In this document: positions 21,301 through 33,921 of the stretch, one piece after another
Numbering within the stretch: position 1 is the first letter of the stretch
Layout: each line of letters starts with the position of its first letter
Assembly (NCBI GenBank): GCA_017506865.1
Contig: JAFCMP010000136.1
Location: 62,001-126,000 of the forward strand
Length of the DNA stretch: 64,000 nt
From: Tribonema minus
Lineage: Eukaryota > Sar > Xanthophyceae > Tribonematales > Tribonemataceae
Direction of reading: 5' to 3'
Program-made: the position numbers and the translations under genes
The notes under the pieces: generated by a model
The model's database searches: none
Seen by the model: the letters and a program-made list of their open reading frames with translations, nothing else
Told to the model about the DNA's origin: nothing

Positions 21301-24300
21301 TGCACACCGCTCATCTCGGTTGTGTGCACGGCTACAATTGATGAAGCCGCGGGGGCGTACAACAGCCGTATGTATACGCTCTTCCCCGACTGAGTTGGAA
21401 CTCTGAGTGTGTTCATTCCACAAGTACGTTTATTCAACTTTCAATGTGTGATGAAGAAGAGTGTATAATCAAGCCCCCTGTCCATCCCACCGCTATCCTC
21501 CGCTGTGACCATGTTTCCCCCCCTTCCCCCCCGGGGGCCCTCCCGCCCCCCCCCCCGTTCAGCTGCCTTGTAAACTGTCGCCACTGGCACTTTTGCTACC
21601 CACTTGGCCAAACATACCAGTCATTTGCTGGCTTGATTGACCTGATCATATGTGGCGTCAGTCTGGCAGCAGCATATGCACGCTTTGCCGGATGAAACAC
21701 CCGATGTAGCTCTGCACCTGACAGCGTGCTGATGACTCGAACACACTGTTGCTGCCGCCTGCCACAGCGCGCGGCTACGACCACTTCTTTGGCTACATCG
21801 GCGGCGGCAACGACCACTGGACGTACAAAATCAGTAAGCCGAGCAACGGCTGCTGCGGCAGGGCCAGCGTTGACCTGCGGGATGACGGCGCCCCCGCCGC
21901 CGACAACAAGCCAGCCCATGCCTGCGGCGTCGCTTCGCAGGACGGGTGCTTGTTTGAGGATGCGCTGTTTGAGCGGCAGGTCACTGGCGCCATCAATGAC
22001 CACGCCGACTTGAACACTACGCAGCAGCTGTTCCTCACCTGGGCGCCACACGCTGTGCACGTGCCGCTGCAGCCGATCGCGGCGCAGGAGGCGAGGTTTG
22101 ACTTCATAGACTTTCCTCTGCGCCGGAAGTATGCAGCGGTCGTCAACGACATTGACAGGTGAACCCTGTGCACCACTCACGTATAGGTTAAATGTATTGC
22201 AAATGTAGCCGTTGTCGCACTTGGTCATCATCGATCACCAGGTCAAACAGCAGTTGCAAACGTTGCTACGTTATCATGGTAATGTACTGCAGTGTACTGT
22301 GCACACCCTTGAGATTAAGCGTTGAGCAAGCATACTGCTGCCCACAGCTTGTATTGTAAGATTCGGCGTTGTAACGCCCAAACATAGCTGCGCAAAAAGC
22401 ACCTGCACCTGCCATTCTGATGAGTACTGCACCATGTTTGTACGATTCTTGTGCATTTATGTTTACGGCAAAGTAAAGTAGATGTGTATTCACGTCTGTG
22501 CCTAGAGTGATATTTAACTTTAGGACCATCTTTGAGTTCAACAATACATGTCTTTCATGATAGGACTCCCTGTTTGTGCAGGCATTGGCATTGCCACAGC
22601 CACACACGTAGGTTGTGCTTGGATCAAGTCAGCATCCTGCGACACTTTCTGCCATCAAGTGTCATTCATATACTTTTGAAGTATGGAAGCGGTCTCCGGA
22701 AGCGCGTTCAACCAGCACCGTTGCTGTTATTGGCATTACTATCAGCCTGGAATAGGATAGCCGCAACTGGTCTCGTGAGTGACACCAAGTGCTCATGCTG
22801 ATCGTTGCTGATATTATATGTTGCCGCCACTGCCTGCTGCAGGCGCATCGGCCGCGTCGTCAGCACTCTCAAGCGCCGCGGCCTGTGGGACACCACACTG
22901 CTCGTCGTGATCTCGGACAACGGCGGCCCAAGCCTCTTTGATGGTGGCGCCAACAACTACCCTCTCCGTGGCGAGAAGGGCTTCAACACGGAGGGTGGTG
23001 TGCGCTCGAACGCGTTCATGGCTGGTGGCTTTGTGCCGCAAGCCCAGAGGGGCTCCGTGGCCGATGGGCTAATGGGCATAGAGGACTTCTATGCTACCTT
23101 CTGCGGGGTGGGGGGGGTGGTTACGCTAGGGGGCGCGAAGGCAGCAGCGGCTGGCCTGCCCCCCGTTGACTCCCTCAACATGTGGCCGTATTTGTCAGGG
23201 GCGGTGGAGGCGTCTCCGAGGGATCTGGTGGTGGTGTCCGATGGGCATCAGCCGCAGGCGGTCATCGATCGGCTTGGGTACAAGCTGATCCTTGGCGAAA
23301 CATCAAGCAAAGTTTTCCAGCAGATCGAGCCAGTGCAGTCCTCCGAGTCACGAAAGCAGGTCAGATCCTCTGGAAAAAAAGCCCATAATCGGAGGAACTT
23401 TGAATGCAGCGCTTGCCATGCACGTCGAACACAAGACTGATCCATGCCCTGTTAAGACAGATAAGACAGCGCCTGCTAGGAGCTCTACATGCGTGTAGGT
23501 CAATCATGTTTAATCAACCACTGATAAAATTTGTACTAAAAGAGTAGTACTCATTGCGGTCAAATGATTGTACACAATGAAGGCACCGCCTTTGCGGTTG
23601 GTGTGCAGGGGCATTCAGCAGCCCCTCTGTGCCATCATTGGTGAGCCGGTCAACAAGGGCAAAGGCTTAGTGACAGTGATCATACATTATGCATAATTAT
23701 GATGAGTGCAGCCTGAGGCAGGTGCCCCGGCAGCTGCTGTAGCCTAGTGCAGGGAACTTGAGCTGAAGCTTCTGTAGTGTCGATTGCAAAGCAAGCTATT
23801 CAAGTCACTATTTATGGAAGCATTGTAGTTGCTGCGCTAGCCCACCCTGTACTCTACTGCGGTGCCATTTATCTTTGCTACCCTATCATATTCAGTACAT
23901 TTTCTTGTCAATGATAACCATTGACCTCCTGCCTCAGTTGCAACAAAAGTTATCAAGTTAGAGTGACCACTTTTGTATTACCTTCATTTAGAGGGCACAA
24001 CAACTTCCACTCTACCCAATGCATCATATGTGTCACCATCATTTTGCTTTCAGAGGCATGAAGGTCACTGGCGGTCTTGGCACTTGCCAACAGTGCTGCT
24101 GGCTTCCTCTGGGGCAGCGCTTGCCAGCAGTATCAACCTGCGTTGGTAAAGTCAGCTTTTAGTTTGTCTGGCTTTTTGCTGGCATCTCATGTAGTGGCTC
24201 AGTGACCTGGGCTGTGATACCAGCTGTATCAGTTGTGCCAGCTCATTGGGAATTCATCAGCTACGCCGCATCACTGCATGCATGCAGCGTGCGCCACCTG

Positions 24301-25375
24301 ACGACGGGTTAGCAAACTACATAAACAACACAGTGACGAAGACCGTTAAAACAAAAAGTTCATGAAGAGAAGAATGCTGTACTACATCATGTGCAGGCAT
24401 CGATTCTGCCAGCTTTGCAGCCATATAGCGCATGGTGACCTCAACAAAGTCCTAATCGACCTCTAAACCGCCGTGCTAATGTTACTGAACCGCCTGCGTT
24501 TTTGCATGTGCACAGGGGCAGGACCTTCTCCACTGCGGGTCACAGCACCCCCCGTACACCGGAGCCTGCCTGTTCAACGTCTTTGCGGATCCATCAGAGA
24601 GCCGCAACATTGCTGACGCACACCCTGACGTAATCCAGCGCTTGACCAAGAGCCTGTGTGAAGCGCAGCGAGACACACTGAGGAGGCGGTATGGTCCAGA
24701 GCCGACGGCACATCAGGCTCGGACATCGCGTGCCTGTCGGGTCAGCAAACGTGAATGGGGAGGATTCGAAGGGCCCTGGATAGAGTTCAGTTAATTGCCA
24801 GTGCAGCGGCATGTAGTCACGTTCAACTTGTGTGCACTTCTGGTCGAATGGGAGCGCTGAAATGCTGCACACTGCATTGCAGTCGCATGTGCTGTTTTAC
24901 CTCCGCGTGCCGCATTTTTTGTTGCTGTGTGACATACACACAATCACCGTCGTGCCGTCCATAGTGTGGTGCCGGCTTCACCCCCCCGCCTGCTGCCTGT
25001 GCCTGGAGCCCCATAGTGATTTGGACATGTTGACATGTTGACCATACAAACTGATGGAACAGCCTCTGAGAGCGCAGCACAGTTGGGGTTGGTCCTTGGT
25101 GAGCATCGACGTGCCACCTCAGACAGGGTTCGCATTGTGTTCCTAATTCACTTCGTTCTGCAGCAACACATGCTCTCGTGAGTCGTGTTTGCTTGGCTGC
25201 TTGGTTGTCCACCTCTGGCACGGTGGTGGCGCTATGCGCTGTCAGGTTATCATGATGATGCCTTGGAGTAGCAAAAACTTCTTGAAGTAGCAATGCAATA
25301 CTTCACAAGTAGTTGTAGTAACGCGCTCAGCAGGTTGCCCAGTGACATCTTCTAAGCAACTGCTAGCACAGTAAA
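18366..25375 (+). repeat. Left arm of a roughly 7-kb inverted repeat carrying sulfatase copy 1
   Basis: From about 18366 the sequence matches the reverse complement of the region ending near 40196. The match continues past the gene to about 25375, facing 33395. Exons are highly similar; introns are diverged but alignable at the ends. The roughly 8-kb spacer between the arms holds sulfatase copy 2. Confidence 0.8.
18582..24794 (+). pseudogene. Arylsulfatase copy 1, probably inactivated (frameshift and lost splice acceptor)
   Basis: Homologous exons: ATG at 18582-18584, second exon ending 19239, 19959-20041, 21768-22158, 22843-23359, 24516-24794. Sulfatase motifs are present: PHIVTIILDDWGWANWG, CSPSRSAFVTGR (formylglycine site), GKWHLG, WAPHAVHVPLQ, DNGGPS and ANNYPLRGEKGF. 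Two lesions are seen against copies 2 and 3. (i) The third exon is 83 nt instead of 84: CATCAATGCC replaces CATCAAATGCC just before the donor, and the next exon is then read out of frame to a stop at 22011-22013. (ii) The acceptor of the second exon, CTGCAG|CAG in the others, reads TGCACGG here. No alternative donor in the third exon restores phase. An assembly error is possible for the frameshift but less likely for both. A cryptic start through a 5' exon near 18630 (MSSTRRELKKAL) spliced at 18843 would bypass only lesion (ii). Confidence 0.7.
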
Positions 25376-25470
25376 CATTGGAAAGCCTCAAAGTGTTGGT
25401 AGTACATGCTGTTCACGGTTAGGACCATTTTGGCAGAGACACGGGAGGCCTCAAAGTGGGTCTGGTCGTG

Positions 25471-25890
25471 TAGAGGCAGTAGCTTAGGCACTCTGGTGCA
25501 GCATGATAGTGGGGACCGATCGGGGTTTGGGTGGGGTTTGTTGGGGTTGGGTCAGACTCTTCGTAGCAACAGCATTGATACCCTTAGCACCAGTGCCCGG
25601 TGCCCAGTGATCATTTTGCCTAGAGGCGTGACTCAGACGTGTCAGCATGGTCCTCAGTTCTGGGCGCTGTCAAAGGCAACCCAGGCCTGCATAAATCTTT
25701 TTCAAGACGGGACAAGTGTGCCTCACGGCTGGGCAACCCTAAGTAGGGTTTGGTTGTGGGGTGTTGGTGGTAGTGTGAAGAGGGGGAAGCCTGATTGCGT
25801 TTGAGTCTCTCTTCGGAGAAGGAACGTTGCATTGCGTGCACATCCAAAGAGAGGGCTTTTCGCGCCCCTTGCAAAGCGAAATTAATAAAA
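25471..25890 (+). mobile_element. SINE-like non-autonomous element, copy A (420 bp)
   Basis: It is nearly identical, and exactly equal in length, to 40260-40679. It begins TAGAGGCAGTAGCTTAGGCA and ends with a hairpin (TTTCGC...GCGAAA) followed by ATTAATAAAA, then flanking GTACA. The tail resembles the 3' end of the resident LINE, suggesting mobilisation by it. No long target-site duplication is seen; GTA flanks both ends. I cannot identify a clear pol III promoter, so a defined short LINE relative is an alternative. Confidence 0.6.
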
Positions 25891-26949
25891 GTACATGCAC
25901 TCAATTGCACTGGCGGTAATACGTTTTGTGTGCGCGCACTAATGTTTTCTCAACATTGATGTGATATATCTATAGACAATGACTTCGGCGCTTAGCTAGC
26001 GCAGGCTGTTGACCATTACTCAGCTCCAAACACCCCTGTGTCGATCGTGTTGCAGACAATTACTGCATGCAGCTCTTGATGCCCCTGTGGCGGGCAAGTC
26101 GACAAAATAGCCAAGTAGTCACGCTCCGCGAAATCCCAATGGTATATACGACCTGCAAGGCACTGCGGCAGACCGGGCCGACACAGTGACTAGGTGAGTG
26201 TGTACACATGCTGTGCACATGGGCGTTCCTCGGTACTGCATTGCACTGGCAGCTGCATGCGTTGCTTGCATCACCCATGTCGCTGCAATTTTTTCGAAAT
26301 CCTCAAGGTTGCACACAAGAGGGTTCCAGCAGCTGCCACACTGCCAGCCGCAGTGGACAGACTGAGCCATCAACGGTTGAGTCGAAACGCATCGCCTCTG
26401 TCAGCTGTGGCCAGAAGTCATCTTCAGGCTAGGCTGTCAGTGAGGGGCGGCGGTGGCATCAGAGCATCAGCAGTCACCTGACGGTGGTGGTCAAACGTGA
26501 GCTGGCTGCAGCGCCACTCTACGATCTCCGGCTGTTGCCGAGAAAGGCGGACGCAACTTGCGCACATACACGCCAACTTGCAGAGCCGGACGCGCACACG
26601 GTGCGCAAACTTGCTTTGGCGTATAGCCAAGGAGAGATGTGCCAGAGCCACAAGAACCCTAAACGGTCCGCCGTTGTGAACGGTTGTGTGCTGTACGGAC
26701 GTACATGGTTCGCCCCACAAAGAATCAACTTTTGCTTATTGCGGAGAGTCATGGCCGCGCATGACCGCAGAGTATGGTGGGGGTTTCCTGCCTCTCCCTG
26801 GCCCTGTTGTTTATTTTCTTCGCGAACGAGCCCAAACTGCAGATCGAACTGCAGTCGCCGTCAAGAACCGGGGGGCCATCATCGAGCTTCCCACTTGAGG
26901 CGCCTTCAGGAGCTCGTTCATTTCCCCTTCTTCACAGTTCGGCTGTTAT
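25891..26949. other. Region upstream of sulfatase copy 2
   Basis: No established gene. An ATG at 26774 opens a 60-codon frame with a hydrophobic stretch (VSCLSLALLFIFFAN) that runs to the copy 2 first donor. It could be an alternative membrane-anchoring N-terminus, if spliced to an acceptor at 27229, or chance. Confidence 0.4.
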
Positions 26950-27096
26950 ATGGTGAGTGCGATGAGTGATTGCGTGCTGCACGATTTATCCAGCCAAACA
27001 CGATGTGCAGCATGCGAGAGGTCAACAACCACAGTTCCTAACAGTTGTGGCTTTTTGAGCTGAACTTCAGGTGATCTGCGTGGCGCTACAGCCATT

Positions 27097-27174
<78 letters not shown>

Positions 27175-30100
27175 GCTATGGGGGTGCTGACGCTGCTCGT
27201 GCAACAGTCAGAGTTGAAGGCAACTTCAGTATGCTGAGCGCTATCCTTTCTCTCTCCCTCTCTATGTTACTGCAGCAGCAGCTTGGCCAACGACTTCTTC
27301 TGGTGACAGCACTGCTGCTGGCGCAGCGCTGCGCCGATGCTGCACCGCTACAGCCCCATATCGTCACAATCGTACTGGACGACTGGGGATGGGCCAATTG
27401 GGGTCACCACGCCCGGCTTGTGAAGAACCAGCAGTTGCAGAAGGAGGTGCAGACACCCTACATGGACTCGCTGGCACAAAATGGCATCGTACTGGATCGG
27501 CTCTACGTGCACAACGTGTGCTCCCCATCGCGGTCTGCATTTCTGACTGGGAGGAACCCTCGGCATGTAAACCTGATCAACAGGCCGTCGGATATGTACG
27601 ACCCTAGTCTCTCGCTTGACGGCATCTGGGGGGTGCCAGCCCAGATGACGGGGATCGCAGGTGCGCGTGCAGTGTAACTTCAACAACGCTCAATGCGCTC
27701 AAATATAAGATTTCGCTGTGACAGCTGTCTCCCAGATGTGCACACTTGTCATCATAGTACTATTGGAAACAGCGCTGCGCTTCTGCCAGAGTGTGGCATC
27801 GGACTTGCGACCTTGTCATACCATCCACGGAAGGCGCCAAGTATCTCAAGAGTCCTGGTGTTAGTAGTTCAGTTGCCATTTGCGTAGGGTGTGCGCTCTG
27901 GCTCATTGTCTTGTTGTCTTGTTGCCATTCAAACTGTTGTGCGTGCAGAAAAGCTCAAGTCAGCTGGGTACGCCACACAGCACGTTGGCAAGTGGCATCT
28001 GGGTTATGCATCAGATCATCAAATGCCTTCAGGTACTTAATATTCAGCACACTGAAATCGCGGAACGTTATCATAGCTTGTACGATGGCAACGACACATT
28101 CCTGACTCGCCATGAAAGTGATCCATTGAAATTCATTTTCATCACAGTGATCCATTGTGGCTCGCTTGCCTAATATCAGCGGCATCCCGTATCAGTCATT
28201 TGAGCTTCATGCTCTAGCAGTGAAGGCCTGTTGGGGGGAATTGACGTTCTCTTATGCATTGATGTAGACGTGACATTCTCGCACCACGCGCATTTACCTT
28301 TCGACTTGGTAATATACACACCTGAATATTCACAAACTGGTCGAAACATGAGCAAAGCCATTGGTCACAGCAACGTGTGACCCTACTTACGATGCAAGTA
28401 TAATGGCTGCACAGGTGCTCGGAGATATTGACAAAAAACAAAACCCCATGTGTATGTGTTGGCCACTGCTGCCAGTCCCATCTGTAGTTGCGCTGCTACT
28501 ACAATGGTGTTTTACATGGCTGCAGGCGTGATGTGTCAGAGGTCCTCAGGGGCTCTTCGTGCAACAGGCCAATGTCACCTTGCACTACAGTAATACTGCG
28601 AAGTACATCTTCTCGTTTCTGCAATAGCTGCACCTGTGGCTTGTGTCATCTGCGTCACTGGGTGCATTGTGGGGAGGTGCAATGTATGCTGAACTCGGGG
28701 CTGCTATTTAGTGCTTTGCGAAATATGTCATGGCAGAATGCTGGGTGTCATTGTCGGGGATACGCGGGATATGTGATCCTCTGGATGCAGGCTGCTGATA
28801 CTCCACAATCTGATGAAGCTGTGTCAACATATGTAGGGATTTTGCAGCACAGCATGTTGCATGAGAGAGACGCTGCTGTGATAGCGGCAGCAACTCATGA
28901 ATAGACGTCAGATGTGTTCAAATGATTGTAGTAGGCGCTGGCGACTTGAATGCACCAGTAGATTGACACATGCCTATCTCCTGGAGGCCTTATACACCAG
29001 TTGCGCTCCCTCACGGCGGTGTGTGTTGTTCTGTGCAGCTACAGCATTAGCAGCATCACCTGATACGTGTACACTTACCTCTCACTACCTCAGCATGCTG
29101 TCACTGCCTTGCTGTGACATTTGTATCGAAGAAATACATGCGCCTTAGTTCTCTTGCAGCTCAACCCAACATTCACTCAAGACTGGCTCTGCCGTTGGCC
29201 ACTTGCGCTCAACAGCGCTGAACTACAAAGCTTGGATTCAATGAAGTCACACGACACAAGCACTCAGGTGTACGATTCTTTGATGCAATCATGATGTCAG
29301 GTAGCTTCTAGCTTTGTGCTTTTTTGTGTACGCAGCTCATCATGGTTGTGTGCACTACTGCTTTCATATAGGCCGCAGGGGCATACGAAGCTATACGAAC
29401 GCTGTTTACCAACTGAATTAGACATCTGCTAGTGCTTGGGTGTTCACTCCAATGTATGTGACTTCGACTTTCACTGTCTGACGTATAACATTACATGAAC
29501 CCCATCCGCCCCCACCACCGTCCTCCACTGTGACCATGTCCGGTGATCCCCACCCGCTTAGCTGCCTCATGACTGCTTTTACTACATGCTACCACCTTGA
29601 CCAACCATACCAAGTCATCTGCTGGACTTTGGTTTGACGCAAACACTCGTGCTACACCTGTGGCACCTCTTAGGGCAGCAGCATGCACAATCTTTGCCAT
29701 ATCAAGTACCAATGCATCTGTGCACCCGGTTCTGCTTACAACTTGTGAACACGTTGTTCCCATCGCCTGCCACAGCGCGCGGCTATGACCACTTCTTCGG
29801 CTATCTCGGCGGCGGCAACGACCACTGGACGTATAAGATCAATAAACTGAGCAAGGGCAGCTGCGGCAGGTCCAGCCTCGACCTCTGGCATGACGCTGCC
29901 CCCGCTGCCGACAAAGTGCCCCCCCACGCCTGCAGCTACGCTTCGCAAGACGGGTGCACCTACGAGGACGCGCTATTTGAGCGGCAGGTCACCGGCGCCA
30001 TCGACCGTCACGCCGAGTCGAACGCCACGCAGCCGCTGTTCCTGTCGTGGGCGCCGCACGCCGTGCACGCGCCGCTGCAGCCGATCGCGGCGCAGGAGGC

Positions 30101-32915
30101 CAAGTTCGACTTCATCGACTTTCCCGCTCGCCGCAAGTACGCGGCTGTTCTCAACGACATGGACAGGTGAGCACCGTGCACCACTCATGTACACGTCAAA
30201 TGTTTCGCAGATGTAGTCGCGTTGTCGCCCGTGCTGATGGTCATCGAGCACCACCACTGGTGGTCTGTCATGCACCAATGCGCCTAAACGCACATGCTTA
30301 CCCTAGCCCTAGTTAGGGCTGGGGCTAGGTTTAGGATATTGCGGCAAACTAGGGGATTGCCGCCATTAGCCGTCATTACCCAGAAACCTGCATACTTGCG
30401 TCATGCGTACCTACGTCGCTACCCGTACTTATGTCATCAACATCACTGACCACCAGGAGTAGATAAAGTTGCTGCATTGTCATTACAATGCAGTACACTG
30501 TACACCCCCGTGACCCCCCCCCCCCCCCCCCCCCCCCCCCCGGCCACACGTGCATGACACAGCCGCTCGTGCCAACGGCAAAGCTTATGAGCGCCGAGCA
30601 AGCATGCTGCTGCCCCAACTTGTGTTGTAAGACGTGACATTGTAATGTCCATACTTCGAAGTACACCACAACACATGCGCAAAAAGAGCTGCAGCTGCCA
30701 TTCTGATGAGAACTGCACCATGTCTGTACGATACCCAAGCTCACTAGCCAGCAAGGTACTGATAGATGCGTGTCCATGTCTACATCCAGAGTTGACTGTA
30801 GGGCAAGTCACCTTTGAAATCAACAAGTAGAGGTCCTCTAAATCAGGCCTCCCTGCATGTGTGCTGGCATTGACACTGTCAGCGGCGAACACGTAGGTTG
30901 TGCTTGGACTCTTCAAGTCAGCATGCTGCAACACCTTCTGTTATCATGGATTATGCCTACATGGCAGCAGACTTGCATTCAGCCAGCACCTTTGCTGTCG
31001 TTGGCATCGCTGTCAGCCTGGACTAAAATACCCACAACTGATGCAAAGCATGCACGAGCTCAGTAGGGGCATACGTATTGTATACCATACACGGTCATAG
31101 GGTTTCCGCCGTCCAAGCAGAAGTAAATCAAGTACAACGTCTCATGAGCGACTCCAAGTGCTCATGCTCTTATTGTTGCTGATCACATGATGCCGCTGCC
31201 GCCGCTGCCCGCTGCAGGCGCGTCGGCCGCGTTGTCAGCACCCTCAAACGCAACGGCATGTGGGACGACACGCTGCTCGTCGTCATGGCAGACAATGGCG
31301 GCCCCAGCCTCAACGAAGGGGGTGCCAACAACTACCCCCTGCGCGGTGAAAAGGGTTTCAACACAGACGGCGGCGTGCGCGCGAACGCCTTCATCGCTGG
31401 TGGTTTCGTGCCACAAGCCCAGAGGGGTTCGGTGGCCGAAGGGCTGATCGGCGTGGAAGACTTCTATGCCACTTTCTGCACGTTGGCAGGGGTCACGCCG
31501 GGGGACAAGAAGGCAGCAGCAGCTGGCCTGCCGCCCGTTGACTCGCTGGACATGTGGCCGTATTTGTCAGGGGCGGTGGAGGCGTCGCCGCGGGATCTGG
31601 TGGTGGTGTCCGATGGGCATCGGCCGCAGGCGGTCATCGATCGGCTCGGGTACAAGCTGATTGTCGGCGAGACATCGAGCAGAGTGTTCCAGCAGATCGA
31701 GCCAGTGGCGGCATCGCTAAAGCAGGTGAGATTGTCTGCTGGACAAACCGTACTTAATGGAATGCATTGCTTGTTATGCATTGCCATGCGCAGCAAACAT
31801 GAGACTGATGATCTGTGCCCTGTCAAGACAGATCAGGCAGCGCATATTGGGAGTTCTGCATGCGTGATGATCAATCACTGATACTAGTAAAGTTATACTC
31901 ATTTTGGCCATGATGGTTCACATCGGAGGCAGTGCCCCTAGTTGTCGTGTAAGGGTATCCAAGTGTCTTTTCTTGTGCCTCGTTATCTTACCACAGTATC
32001 ATTAAGGGTCGCAGTTGGTTAGCCAGGTGCCACGACGCAATGCGCACCTTCACACGTGCATCAATTGGCTTAACTGCTTTGAGCCGCCACAATTTGCTGA
32101 GGCATCTCATCTTCACTACTGCGGCACTGAATCAGCACAGCAGCACCACGATAGCAGGGTGCTATTTGATCAAGTTTGTGGCTTTGACTGTAGCCTGGTG
32201 GCAGTTGTTGCTGCCTACCGCAGTAATATCTGCATTGGTACCTTCTGTTGTTGTATGGGCACAGGTACAGTCAACCTGGGGGCTTGTCTTCTCACATGAA
32301 TGTCAGCTACTCATCAAGGTTGAATGCATATGAGTCACCGTCGTTTCGCCTCAAGAAGCATGACAGTGTTGGCAGTTGCCAGTGCTGCGTAATTAGTGCA
32401 TGCATGCAGTGTGCACCATTTGACGGTGTGCATTTATTACACGGCGGGTAACGCAAAGTCAGTGTAGAATGCTGTACATAACCAGGCACCTCCAGCCACA
32501 CATCACATGCTGACCTCAACAACGCCCTGATCGATCTATAAGCCCCCATGCTAATGGTTTAATGAACCGCCTGTGTTGTTGCGCACAGTGGCAGCAGGTG
32601 CTCCGCTGCGGTTCACAGTACCCCCCGTACACCGGAGCCTGCCTGTTCAACGTCTTCGAAGATCCATCCGAGAGCAACAACATTGCCCACGCACACCCTG
32701 AAGTAATCAAGCGGTTGGCCAAGAGCCTGGACGAAGCTCAACGAGACACGCTGCAGCGGCAGTATGGTGCAGAGCCGACAGCACCCCTCAAGTCGCCTGC
32801 CTGCCTGGTCAGCGAACGCGAATGGGGGGGATTCGAAGGGCCCTGGATCGAGTACAAGAACAGTACAAACCCTGGGAACACGCAAGATGCCCGGCCTTCC
32901 TTGCTAGGGCTGTGA
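26950..32915 (+). CDS. Arylsulfatase (ARSB-like, S1 family), copy 2, intact
   Basis: Proposed exons: initiator ATG 26950-26952, then about 27286-27660, 27949-28032, 29776-30166, 31218-31725, 32589-32915; all joins keep phase. An unspliced start at ATG 27231 is an alternative and would give 579 aa. A signal peptide (RLLLVTALLLAQRCADA) indicates secretion, consistent with periplasmic or cell-wall sulfate scavenging known for algal arylsulfatases. Motifs in order: PHIVTIVLDDWGWANWG (metal ligands), CSPSRSAFLTGR (Cys to formylglycine), AGYATQHVGKWHLG, GYDHFFGYLGGGNDHWTY, WAPHAVHAPLQ, DNGGPS, ANNYPLRGEKGFNTDGG, and a C-terminal LFNVFEDPSESNNIA block with GFEGPW. The C-terminus is about 16 residues longer than in copies 1 and 3. 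A CTG tract lies in the first intron. Confidence 0.85.
27100..27171 (+). repeat. (CTG)24 microsatellite in the 5' intron of sulfatase copy 2
   Basis: Twenty-four uninterrupted CTG units lie between the initiator exon and exon 2. The tract is non-coding in either start model. Confidence 0.95.
30514..30541 (+). repeat. Poly-C run (28 nt) in sulfatase copy 2 intron
   Basis: An uninterrupted run of C lies between exons 4 and 5. It has G-quadruplex potential on the minus strand. Confidence 0.9.
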
Positions 32916-32931
32916 AATTCTTTGGTGCTAT

Positions 32932-32936
32932 TGTAA
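32932..32936 (+). terminator. TGTAA polyadenylation signal of sulfatase copy 2
   Basis: TGTAA, the usual chlorophyte poly(A) signal, occurs 16 nt after the stop codon, a short but possible 3' UTR. Confidence 0.4.
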
Positions 32937-33349
32937 ATATCTTGTGGCCTTTGTGAATGCCTTGGAGCCTGTGTACATACAAGTCCATGAGTATAATACA
33001 ACAACAGTCACATCTTGTGAATGGGAGTGCTGGCGCGCTCCACATAACACTGCCGTGTCATGTAATGTCCTGCCTCCCTGTGGTGCGCACTTTTGTTGTT
33101 TTGCGACATGATGCATACGATCACCGTGGTGCCCTCTGCAGTGTCGTGAGGTCTTACCCCTCGCTTACCTCCTGCTTTCGGAGCCCTAGTCTTGTGGTTT
33201 CAGAAAGTAAACCATGCATGGTAACAATGCGCCACTGCAGACAAGTGGTTGTGAGACGCTCATCAAAGTGACACCAAGTACTTTGAGAAGGTGACCATGC
33301 ATAGTAGCAATGCACCATTTCAGAAGTAGTACTTCTACATAAAATCAGG
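32937..33349. other. Spacer between sulfatase copy 2 and the right repeat arm
   Basis: No gene is visible. It includes a local near-repeat (ACCATGCATGGTAACAATGC at 33211 and ACCATGCATAGTAGCAATGC at 33292). Confidence 0.5.
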
Positions 33350-33396
33350 ATTTGAGTGGGGTCTGTTGGGGTTGGGTCAGACTCTTCGTAGCAGCT
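33350..33396 (+). mobile_element. 47-bp fragment of the SINE-like element
   Basis: Includes GTTGGGGTTGGGTCAGACTC and TTCGTAGCA, matching internal positions of the 420-bp elements. It abuts the inner end of the right inverted-repeat arm. Confidence 0.6.
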
Positions 33397-33921
33397 GCTG
33401 CGTTTCTTTGAAGATGTTACTGGTGTCAACCTGCTGAGCACGTTGCTACAACTACTTGTGAAGTATTGCTACCTCAAGGGGTTTTCGCTCACCCAGGCAT
33501 CACAACCTGACAGCGCATAGCGCCACCACCATGCCAGAGGTGGACAAGCAGACACGACTCACGAGAGCATGTGTTGCTACAGAACGCAGTGAATTAGGAA
33601 CACAATGCGAACCCTGTCTGAGGTGGCACGTCAGTGCTCACCAAGCACCCAACTTCAACATGTGCTGAGCTGCTGAGCTCTGCTCCATCAGTTTGTATGG
33701 TCAACATGTGAAGATGTCCAGATCACTATGGGGCTCCAGGCTCAGGCAGCAGGCGGGTGGTCAAGACGGCACAACACTACGGCGACGGTGATAGCATGCA
33801 TGTCACACAGCACAAAGAACAGCACGCGGGGGCAAAACAGCAGATGCAACTGCGATGCAGTGCGCAGCGCTTCAGCGCTCCCATTCAATTAAAAGTTCAA
33901 GCAACGTGACTGCACTGGTAA

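Noticed and set aside
25620-25910. Minus-strand ORF conserved in both 420-bp elements
   Set aside because: Conservation follows from the recent origin of the two copies; the frame reads antisense to the retroelement tail and has no motif.
26774-26956. Type II anchor-like N-terminal exon for sulfatase copy 2
   Set aside because: It could splice in phase to an acceptor at 27229, but copies 1 and 3 show no counterpart and the ATG|GTGAGT model explains all three loci.
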